From: an uncultured Hyphomicrobiales bacterium
GTDB taxonomy: Bacteria > Pseudomonadota > Alphaproteobacteria > Rhizobiales > Aestuariivirgaceae
Reading direction: 5' to 3'
DNA: 6,537 bases
Assembly: GCA_903930095.1 (NCBI GenBank)
Contig: CAIYXE010000277.1
Coordinates: forward strand, 1-6,537
Under the pieces are notes generated by a model. It was not told where the DNA came from and searched no databases. It was given only the letters and a program-made list of their open reading frames with translations. Of the stretch, positions 1-5,757 are shown in pieces (positions within the stretch are counted from its first letter, which is position 1; each line of letters begins with the position of its first letter). The position numbers and the translations under genes are program-made.

Positions 1-724
1 AGACCAGCACCCACCACGCCTGGTAAATGATCTGGCGTCCCTCCGCGATCATGCCGCCCCAGGTCGGGGTGTCCGTCGATACCGACAGCCCGACGAAGGA
101 CAGGATCGCCTCCACGATCACCGCGATCCCCATCTCCAGCGACAAGAGAACGAGCACGACGGGCAGCACATTGGGCAGGATCTCGCGGAACAGCACCGCC
201 ATCCGCCCCATGCCCAGCGCCGTCGCGGCCTCCGCATATTCCAGCCGCGCCTGCTGCAGCGTCTCGGCCCGCACCACGCGGGCAAAGCGCGTCCAGTCAA
301 TCACCACAATGGCCACGATCACCGAGTGCAGCCCCGATCCCAGCACGGCGACGAGCAGGATGGACAGCAGCACCGGCGGGAACGCCATCCAGATGTCGAT
401 GAGGCGGGAGATGACGGCATCGGTCCAGCCGCCGAAATAGCCCGCAAGCAGTCCCAGCGCTGTTCCGAGAATGCAAGCCAGTGTGGCCGCCACGAAGGCA
501 ACCGTCAGCGCGATCCGCGTCGCATAGATCATGCGTGAGAGCAGGTCGCGCCCGAGGCTGTCGGTGCCGAGCCAGCGCCCGGGCTCCTGTCCGGGTGCGG
601 CGGTGGCGGCCATCAGATCCTGTTCCAGCGGATCGAAGGGAGCAATCAGCGGCGCGAGCAGTGCGATGGCCAGCAGCAGCAGGATGAAGCCGCCGCCCAG
701 CCAGATGCGGAGGTCCCTAGGCAT
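1..724 (-). CDS. ABC transporter permease, DppC/OppC type (partial, C-terminus beyond left edge)
   Basis: This is an inner-membrane subunit of a peptide-family ABC importer, the partner of the permease encoded just upstream. I translated 241 residues; family members usually have about 280-300, so the last 40-60 are missing. After a short cytoplasmic start there is a membrane segment (about residues 8-28), then LGTDSLGRDLLSR (52-64), a strong signature of DppC/OppC proteins. More hydrophobic segments lie at about 71-96, 113-143 and 188-212. The cytoplasmic EAA loop that docks on the ATPase is at about 162-190 (EYAEAATALGMG, then FREILPN). The late family motif TPTWGGMI is at 219-226. The ATG at 724 is chosen because GAGG sits 7 nt upstream and it overlaps the preceding permease stop by 8 nt, which suggests translational coupling. 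The family is clear; the transported substrate cannot be read from the permease. Confidence 0.93.
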   Translation of the reverse strand, partial: MPRDLRIWLGGGFILLLLAIALLAPLIAPFDPLEQDLMAATAAPGQEPGRWLGTDSLGRDLLSRMIYATRIALTVAFVAATLACILGTALGLLAGYFGGWTDAVISRLIDIWMAFPPVLLSILLVAVLGSGLHSVIVAIVVIDWTRFARVVRAETLQQARLEYAEAATALGMGRMAVLFREILPNVLPVVLVLLSLEMGIAVIVEAILSFVGLSVSTDTPTWGGMIAEGRQIIYQAWWVLV

Positions 725-1724
725 GGCGCAGCCTCGGGTTCAGCCACGCGGTCAGCGCGTCGACCAGCATGTTGACCGCGATGAAGATGACGCCGAATGT
801 CAGCACCAGCCCCTGAATCAGCGGCAGGTCGCGGTTGATCACGGCATCGATGGCGAGGTTGCCGATGCCGGGATAGGAGAAGATCCGCTCGGTGATCACC
901 GTACCGCCGATCAGGAAGGTGAATTGCACGCCGGTCAGCGCCAGTGCCGGAACGGCGGCATTGCGCAACGCCTCCTGCAGCAGGATGCGCCAGCTGGAAA
1001 GTCCCTTGATGCGCGCGAGCACGATGTAGTCCTGCACCATCACGTCCATCATGGTGTTCTTGAGCACGCGGCCGATCACCGCGGCCAGCGGCAGGCCGAT
1101 GGCAAAGGCCGGCATGATCATGTGCCTCAGCACATCCCCCACGAAGGCGAACTTGCCGCGCAGCAACCCCTCGAGGACGAAGAATTGCGTCATGAGGCCG
1201 TGGTCGATGGTCGGGTCGCTGCGGCCCGAGATCGGCAGCAGCGGCACCAGCACGCCCAGCACCAGCACGAAGGTCAGCGCCCAGATGAAGTCGGGCACGG
1301 CCAGCATGATGCCGTTGATGTTGTCGATCAGGCTTTCGACCCATGTGCCGCGCCAGGCGGTGGAGACGAGCGCGATCGTGCCCCCCAGCAGAACCGCGAT
1401 GGCAAGCGCCAGCAGGGCGAGTTCGATGGTGGCCGGAAGCCGGTCGGCGATGATGGTCAGCACGTTCTGCTTCATCGAGATCGAGGTGCCAAGGTCGCCG
1501 CCCAGCATCTGCTTGAACCATACCCAGAACTGCTGCCAGATCGGCAGGTCAAGGCCATAGAGCGCGCGCAGCGCCGCGATGTCGGCCTCCGACGCGCCAG
1601 GCGCGATCATCATGGCGATCGGGTCGCCTGGAACGACGCGCACCAGCACGAAGACCACCACCATCACGCCGATGAGGGTGAGGAGGGCGGTAAGCGCGCG
1701 CGACAGGATGAGGCTGAAGGGCAT
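717..1724 (-). CDS. ABC transporter permease, DppB/OppB type
   Basis: This is the first inner-membrane permease of a dipeptide/oligopeptide/nickel-family ABC importer. From ATG 1724 it has 335 residues, normal for the family. It starts MPFSLILSRALTALLTL, runs into the first membrane helix, and then shows the VRVVPGDP motif that opens DppB-type proteins (residues 28-35). The EAA loop is clear (DYIVLARIKGLSSWRILL, about 232-249, followed by QEALRNAAVPAL). The C-terminal family signature follows (GGTVITERIFSYPGIGNLA, then INRDLPLIQG), with roughly six hydrophobic segments in all. The frame stays open to an ATG at 1763 (348 aa), but that start has no visible ribosome binding site. The start at 1724 has a weak AGG about 8 nt upstream and fits the usual family N-terminus. 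It lies downstream of the binding-protein gene past two hairpins and overlaps the next permease gene by 8 nt. Confidence 0.94.
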   Translation of the reverse strand: MPFSLILSRALTALLTLIGVMVVVFVLVRVVPGDPIAMMIAPGASEADIAALRALYGLDLPIWQQFWVWFKQMLGGDLGTSISMKQNVLTIIADRLPATIELALLALAIAVLLGGTIALVSTAWRGTWVESLIDNINGIMLAVPDFIWALTFVLVLGVLVPLLPISGRSDPTIDHGLMTQFFVLEGLLRGKFAFVGDVLRHMIMPAFAIGLPLAAVIGRVLKNTMMDVMVQDYIVLARIKGLSSWRILLQEALRNAAVPALALTGVQFTFLIGGTVITERIFSYPGIGNLAIDAVINRDLPLIQGLVLTFGVIFIAVNMLVDALTAWLNPRLRHA

Positions 1725-1795
1725 GTGGCGGCCTGCGAGCGGCGATGTGAGGGTCATCAGCATGGCCGCAGTCTTAGCATGTGTTAGGAATAAAA

Positions 1796-1817
1796 GTCAA
1801 GGATAAAATTCCTTGAC
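1796..1817 (-). terminator. AT-looped hairpin followed by T-rich tract (second of two)
   Basis: A perfect 8-bp inverted repeat, GTCAAGGA (1796-1803) and TCCTTGAC (1810-1817), with a 6-nt loop. Read on the minus strand it is followed directly by TTTTATT (1795-1789), the layout of an intrinsic terminator. The plus-strand side downstream has no T tract, so the orientation points to the binding-protein transcript. The stem is only moderately GC-rich, so it may terminate partially or act as an RNA-stability element or a protein-binding site. Confidence 0.5.
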
Positions 1818-1825
1818 CGGAAAAT

Positions 1826-1851
1826 CGAGGCCCGGCCGGAGCCGGGCCTCG
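1826..1851 (-). terminator. GC-rich intercistronic hairpin after the binding-protein gene
   Basis: A perfect 11-bp inverted repeat, CGAGGCCCGGC (1826-1836) and GCCGGGCCTCG (1841-1851), with a 4-nt loop. It starts 9 nt after the binding-protein stop codon and is followed on the minus strand by ATTTT. The position, between a solute-binding-protein gene and its permease gene, is where ABC importer operons often carry a hairpin that raises binding-protein expression over the membrane subunits. The T run is short, so full termination is doubtful; mRNA 3'-end protection plus leaky termination fits better. Confidence 0.65.
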
Positions 1852-1860
1852 GGGTCAGCG

Positions 1861-3393
1861 TCAGGCGGGCGACATCTGCGCCGGCTCGGGCGAGCCCGCC
1901 ACATTGGGCGTCACCTTGATGGTGTTCTTGAACACGATCGGCTGCTGGTACTGGACCAGCGGGATCACAAAGGCGTTCTCGGCGATGTACTTGTCGACGG
2001 CCTTCCAGCCCTCGATGCGCTTGGCCTCGTCGGCCTCGCCCCACAGCGGGCCGATCATGCCGTCGAGGTCGTCCGTGTTCCACACCGAGTGCGGGCTCGG
2101 CCCGAACATGGCAAAGCCCGTGGAGGTTGTCGGGTCACCGATGGCGTTGCCCCAGTTGTAGAAGGCGGCAGGCGCCAGCTGGTCTGCGGCGCGCAGTTCG
2201 TAGTGCTTGGCGATTTCATAGACCTCGATCTCGGCCTCGATGCCCACCTTGCGCCACATGCCGACGATGGCCTGGATCATCTCGTAATCCTTGGGCTTCA
2301 GGCCGCGTGTCGTCTGGATCTTGAACGTCACCGGATTGTCCGGGCCGAAGCCCGATGCCTTGAGAAGCTCCTTGGCCTTTTCGGGATCGTAGCCCACCAC
2401 GATCGACGCATCGAAGGCCGTGTATTCGGGGGCCTGCAGTGTGCTGATCGGGGTGGCGTAGCCGCGCAGCAGCTTGTCGACGATGGCTTTTTTGTCGATC
2501 GACATGGCAGCCGCCATGCGCACGTTCTTGTCCAGCATCGGGCCGTCGTTGTTGAGGAAGATCATGCCGATGTCGGAGACGGGCGTCACCGCGCCGCTCA
2601 AGCCGTCCTTCGTCTTCAGGCGGTCGAATTCCTCGAAGGGCACGTCCACGGTCACGTCGGATGAGCCTGATTCGATTTCGGCCACACGGCTCGTCGCGTC
2701 CGGCACGAACTTGAAGACGACCGTGTCGAAGGCGGGCTTGCCGCCCCAGTAATCCGGGTTGGCCTTGAGGCGCACGAAGGCGTTGCGCTCGAACTGGTCC
2801 ACCATATAGGGGCCGGTGCCAATGGGCTTGGCCTCGAAGCCTTCAGCGCCCACCTTCTCGAAATAGGCCTTGGGCATCACATAGCCCGTGAGGAAGGCCA
2901 TCCACTTGAACAGCGTGGGCTCGAACTGCACGACGTCCGCGGTGATCTTGTTGCCGTCGATCTTGAAATTGTTGATCTTGGACCAGATGAAGGCGATCGG
3001 GTTGCCGCCGTCCATTTTGCCCGCGCGCTCGAGCGACCACACCACATCCTCGGCCGTGAAGGGCGAGCCGTCGTGCCACTTGACGCCCTCACGGACCGTC
3101 ATGAACACCTGCTTCTTGTCCTCCGACCAGCCCCACTCGGTGAGCAGGCCCGGCTGGAACTCCAGATTCGGCTTCTGGCCGATGAACTGGTCGAACACCG
3201 AGCGGTAGATCGCCTGGATCGTCGGGTTCACGGCGGAAAGTCCCGTCGTCGGGTCCCAGGAGGGAAGGTTCACGTTATAGGCAATCGTCACCGTGCCGCC
3301 TTCGGCGCGCGCGGCGGTGATGTTCAGCCCGCTGCCCATGAGCAGCCCGGCGGCTCCCAGCTGCAGCAGCTGGCGTCTGGAAATGTCGATCAT
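1861..3393 (-). CDS. ABC transporter substrate-binding protein, family 5 (DppA/OppA type), Tat-exported
   Basis: This 510-residue periplasmic protein captures a solute and delivers it to the two downstream permeases. The N-terminus is a twin-arginine signal: SRRQLLQ at residues 5-11, a hydrophobic stretch to about 24, and likely cleavage after AARA (27-30). This implies export of a folded protein. The mature part has family 5 hallmarks: LTEWGWSEDKKQ (84-95), VKWHDGSPFTAEDVVWSLER (104-123), GTGPYMVDQ (192-200) and NPDYWGG (212-218). The length is typical. The open frame reaches back to 3564, but ATG 3393 is chosen because GGGAGGGA lies a few bases upstream, the Tat peptide starts exactly there, and the longer form would cross the divergent control region. 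Dipeptides, oligopeptides, glutathione, nickel or opines are known ligands in this family; the sequence does not decide. The neighbouring arylpyruvate oxidoreductase makes an aromatic amino acid or peptide a reasonable guess, no more. Confidence 0.93.
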   Translation of the reverse strand: MIDISRRQLLQLGAAGLLMGSGLNITAARAEGGTVTIAYNVNLPSWDPTTGLSAVNPTIQAIYRSVFDQFIGQKPNLEFQPGLLTEWGWSEDKKQVFMTVREGVKWHDGSPFTAEDVVWSLERAGKMDGGNPIAFIWSKINNFKIDGNKITADVVQFEPTLFKWMAFLTGYVMPKAYFEKVGAEGFEAKPIGTGPYMVDQFERNAFVRLKANPDYWGGKPAFDTVVFKFVPDATSRVAEIESGSSDVTVDVPFEEFDRLKTKDGLSGAVTPVSDIGMIFLNNDGPMLDKNVRMAAAMSIDKKAIVDKLLRGYATPISTLQAPEYTAFDASIVVGYDPEKAKELLKASGFGPDNPVTFKIQTTRGLKPKDYEMIQAIVGMWRKVGIEAEIEVYEIAKHYELRAADQLAPAAFYNWGNAIGDPTTSTGFAMFGPSPHSVWNTDDLDGMIGPLWGEADEAKRIEGWKAVDKYIAENAFVIPLVQYQQPIVFKNTIKVTPNVAGSPEPAQMSPA

Positions 3394-3470
3394 GCAGTCC
3401 CTCCCTATTGGCCTTTGCCGTTTCTTGACGGCGCCGGATTGAAGACCATTTTGGCCCCCAAGGGGAGAAA

Positions 3471-3499
3471 TATTTAGCTGCATCCATTGTTTGCTGCAA
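3471..3499 (-). promoter_or_regulatory. Candidate promoter for the binding-protein operon
   Basis: On the minus strand, TTGCAG (complement of 3494-3499) and TAAATA (complement of 3471-3476) are separated by 17 bp, about 78 bp upstream of the ATG at 3393. Each hexamer matches only about half of the sigma-70 consensus, so this is a weak call supported mainly by spacing and by the AT-rich -10 area. The -35 element falls inside the palindrome at 3491-3507. Confidence 0.25.
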
Positions 3500-3507
3500 C
3501 GCAGCAA
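3491..3507. promoter_or_regulatory. Perfect 7-3-7 palindrome, candidate operator
   Basis: TTGCTGC, a 3-nt spacer (AAC), then GCAGCAA. A dyad of this size in a divergent promoter region is typical of a dimeric regulator's operator. It overlaps the candidate -35 of the leftward promoter and lies about 22 bp upstream of a possible -35 of the rightward one, so one regulator could control both units. No regulator gene lies in the window, so the binding protein is unknown. A short RNA hairpin is an alternative reading. Confidence 0.4.
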
Positions 3508-3528
3508 TTGGTGGCACTGCAATATGGC

Positions 3529-3558
3529 TTGATATGCAGGCGGATCGCCGCCACTATT
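3529..3558 (+). promoter_or_regulatory. Candidate promoter for the oxidoreductase operon
   Basis: TTGATA (3529-3534) matches five of six bases of the sigma-70 -35 consensus. An 18-bp spacer leads to ACTATT (3553-3558), a poor -10 that matches three of six. The TATAAA at 3581-3586 looks better as a -10 but sits only 8 bp before the ATG at 3595, too close for a normal leader with the AAGG ribosome binding site. The promoter is therefore only roughly placed. Confidence 0.22.
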
Positions 3559-3594
3559 TCGCACGATCTATGCATTCGAATATAAAGGCGTCAG

Positions 3595-5757
3595 ATGGCA
3601 GAGCGGTCCTTTGCGCGGGAAGTGGAAGACCTTCGCCTGGGCGAGGGTGAGGAATTTCGCGGCGAGGGCATTCTCGCCATCACCAAGGCGCTGCTGCAGT
3701 CGGGCGTGTCCTATGTCGGCGGCTACCAGGGCTCGCCCATCTCCCACCTCATGGACGTGCTGGCGGATGCCTCGGATTACATGGCCGAACTCGGCGTCCA
3801 TTTCGAATCCTCCGCCTCCGAGGCCACCGCCGCCGCCATGCTCTCGGCCTCCGTCATGTACCCGATCCGCGGTGCTGTGACGTGGAAGTCGACGGCGGGC
3901 ACCAATGTGGCGAGCGACGCGCTCTCCAACCTCGCCTCGGGCGGCGTCACCGGCGGTGCGGTCATCATCATCGGCGAGGATTACGGCGAAGGCTCCTCCA
4001 TCATGCAGGAGCGCAGCCACGCCTATGCCATGAAGTCCCAGATCTGGCTCATGGACCCGCGCCCCAACCTGCCCAGCATGGTGCATGCGGTGGAAAAGGC
4101 CTTTGAGCTCTCGGAGGCCTCCAACACCCCGGTCATGGTCGAGGTCCGGATCCGCGCCTGCCATGTCCACGGCCGCTTCACCGCGAAGGACAACCGCAAG
4201 CCCGCCTACACGCTGAAGCAGGCGCTGGAGAACCCGGTGCGCGACGTCAACCGCATCGTGCTGCCGCCCGCCTCCTTCATCCATGAGAAGATGAAGATCG
4301 AGAAGCGCTGGCCCGCCGCGGTGAATTTCATCCGCGAGCAGAAGCTCAACGAGGTCTTCGGGCCTGACGAGGGCGATGTCGGCATCATCCTGCAGGGCGG
4401 CATGTACAATGGCGTGATCCGCGCACTCCAGCAGCTCGGCCTGTCGGATGCCTATGGCAACAGCCGCGTGCCGCTCTATGTCCTGAACGTCACCTATCCC
4501 CTGGTGGACGAGGAGGTGATCTCCTTCTGCAGGGCCAAGTCCGCCGTCGTGGTGGTGGAGGAAGGCCAGCCCGAGTTCATCGAGCAGGCGCTCAACACCA
4601 TGCTGCGCCGTCGGGACCTGAACACCCGCATTTCCGGCAAGGATGTCTTCCCTCTGGCGGGCGAATACACCGCCACGGTGATCCAGAAGGGCCTCCTCGG
4701 CTTTCTCGAGCGATATGCGCCGCGCCTTCTCGGCAACCGCCCGCCGCTTCCTGATGCCGCGCCCGTGCTCAACAGCAAGGAGGTGCAGGCGCTGGCCACC
4801 GTGGTGCCGCCGCGCCCGCCGGGTTTCTGCACCGGCTGCCCGGAGCGCCCGATCTTCGCGGCCATGAAGCTGGTGGAGAAGGAGCTGGGCACGCACCATG
4901 TGTCAGCCGATATCGGCTGCCACCTGTTCTCGATCCTGCCGCCCTTCAACATCGGCGCCACCACCATGGGCTACGGCCTCGGGCCCGCCGCCGCCTCGGC
5001 CTTCAACGTCAAGGCGGACAAGCGCGTCATCTCGGTGATGGGCGATGGCGGCTTCTGGCACAATGGCTTGTCCTCCTCCGTCGGCAATGCGGTCTTCAAC
5101 AAGCATGACGGCGTCATGCTGATCGTCGACAACTATTATTCCGCCGCCACCGGCGGTCAGGACATTCCGTCCTCGCGGGCCGAGAACAGGAAGCGCCAGA
5201 CCAACAACGCCATCACCACCGCCGTGAAGGGTGTGGGCGCCACATGGGTGCGCCAGATCGACCGCACCTATGACGTGGCGAAGATGCGCGACACGCTGCG
5301 CGAGGCGCTGACGACGGATGAGCCCGGCCCCAAGATCATCGTCGCCTCTTCCGAATGCATGCTGAACAAGCAGCGCCGCGTGAAGCCGCTGATGGACAAG
5401 GCGGAGAAGGCGGGAGAGCCCGTGCTGCGCCAGCGCTTCGGCGTGGACGAGGACATCTGCACGGGTGACCATGCCTGCATCCGCCTTTCCGGCTGTCCGT
5501 CGCTGACGGTCAAGCACCTCGATGATCCGCTGCGCGATGATCCCGTCGCCGCCATCGACGACAGCTGCGTTGCCTGCGGAAACTGCGGCGACGTGGCCGA
5601 TGCCGCGGTCCTCTGTCCGTCCTTCTACCGCGCCGACGTGCTGCGCAACGCAAGCGGCTGGGAGCGCTTCAAGAGCCGGATTCGCACCATGGTGATCTCC
5701 TTCCTGCAGCGGCGGCGGGAGCGGCGGCGCATCCTCTTCGGCAGGCAGGCGGCGTGA
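3595..5757 (+). CDS. iorA: Indolepyruvate (arylpyruvate):ferredoxin oxidoreductase, alpha subunit
   Basis: This is the catalytic subunit of a cytoplasmic enzyme that oxidatively decarboxylates aryl-2-oxoacids such as indolepyruvate or phenylpyruvate to aryl-acyl-CoA, passing electrons to ferredoxin. It has 720 residues, somewhat longer than archaeal IorA (roughly 600-650). Domains in order: a pyrimidine-binding domain with GYQGSP near the start, a conserved-type Glu76 in SASEATAA, WKSTAGTN (97-104) and GEDYGEGSS (127-135); a middle domain (about 200-370); and a TPP-binding domain with GDGGF (483-487) and DNYYSAATGGQ (512-522). Cys412, Cys415, Cys442 and Cys588 are spaced like the proximal-cluster ligands of 2-oxoacid oxidoreductases. 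A ferredoxin-like domain spans about 615-680, with Asp625 in place of one cluster cysteine. An Arg-rich tail follows (about 690-720, FLQRRRERRR). AAGG six bases before the ATG supports the start. The stop overlaps the beta-subunit start by one base. The family is firm; the exact 2-oxoacid and electron acceptor are inferred. Confidence 0.95.
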   Translation: MAERSFAREVEDLRLGEGEEFRGEGILAITKALLQSGVSYVGGYQGSPISHLMDVLADASDYMAELGVHFESSASEATAAAMLSASVMYPIRGAVTWKSTAGTNVASDALSNLASGGVTGGAVIIIGEDYGEGSSIMQERSHAYAMKSQIWLMDPRPNLPSMVHAVEKAFELSEASNTPVMVEVRIRACHVHGRFTAKDNRKPAYTLKQALENPVRDVNRIVLPPASFIHEKMKIEKRWPAAVNFIREQKLNEVFGPDEGDVGIILQGGMYNGVIRALQQLGLSDAYGNSRVPLYVLNVTYPLVDEEVISFCRAKSAVVVVEEGQPEFIEQALNTMLRRRDLNTRISGKDVFPLAGEYTATVIQKGLLGFLERYAPRLLGNRPPLPDAAPVLNSKEVQALATVVPPRPPGFCTGCPERPIFAAMKLVEKELGTHHVSADIGCHLFSILPPFNIGATTMGYGLGPAAASAFNVKADKRVISVMGDGGFWHNGLSSSVGNAVFNKHDGVMLIVDNYYSAATGGQDIPSSRAENRKRQTNNAITTAVKGVGATWVRQIDRTYDVAKMRDTLREALTTDEPGPKIIVASSECMLNKQRRVKPLMDKAEKAGEPVLRQRFGVDEDICTGDHACIRLSGCPSLTVKHLDDPLRDDPVAAIDDSCVACGNCGDVADAAVLCPSFYRADVLRNASGWERFKSRIRTMVISFLQRRRERRRILFGRQAA

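Larger units (their letters stand above)
3394..3594. promoter_or_regulatory. Divergent intergenic control region
   Basis: These 201 bp separate the start codons of the binding-protein gene (minus) and the oxidoreductase alpha gene (plus), so promoters for both units should lie here. The stretch is more AT-rich than its flanks, particularly 3467-3595. It contains a perfect palindrome (3491-3507), five TGCA tetramers in about 100 bp (near 3479, 3496, 3518, 3534 and 3571), the short palindrome ATTCGAAT (3574-3581), and good ribosome binding sites at each end (GGGAGGGA before 3393; AAGG six bases before 3595). I see no small gene or RNA in it. Confidence 0.75.

Noticed and set aside
1725..1763. 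A 13-residue longer start for the DppB-type permease.
   Set aside because: It is possible but less likely: there is no ribosome binding site before 1763, and the family N-terminus fits the ATG at 1724.
531..1787. A 418-codon open frame on the plus strand opposite the permease genes.
   Set aside because: The translation is dominated by His, Gln, Asp and Arg, as expected from the antisense of a hydrophobic membrane protein. Both permeases are firmly identified on the other strand.
1762..1799. TTGACT followed by weak -10-like sequence on the minus strand, a possible internal promoter for the permeases.
   Set aside because: The best -10 candidates match only three of six bases, and TTGAC is part of the inverted repeat at 1796-1817, which explains it better.
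1813..2664. A 283-codon plus-strand open frame opposite the binding-protein gene.
   Set aside because: It is a low-complexity antisense shadow of a family 5 binding protein with a good start and signal peptide.
3539..3553. A small GGCG...CGCC inverted repeat upstream of iorA.
   Set aside because: Four-base arms in GC-rich DNA are expected by chance.
3394..3564. An N-terminal extension of the binding protein to an ATG at 3564.
   Set aside because: The extra 57 residues show no conservation signal, would bury the Tat signal inside the protein and would run through the divergent promoter region. The ATG at 3393 has a strong ribosome binding site.
3581..3586. TATAAA as a -10 element for iorA.
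   Set aside because: It ends 8 bp before the start codon, which would put the transcript start at or past the AAGG ribosome binding site, and it has no good -35 partner.
3568..4899. A 443-codon open frame on the minus strand opposite iorA.
   Set aside because: It lies antisense to a clearly conserved coding sequence, its translation is rich in His, Arg and Gly with no recognisable domain, and GC-rich codon use commonly leaves such frames open.
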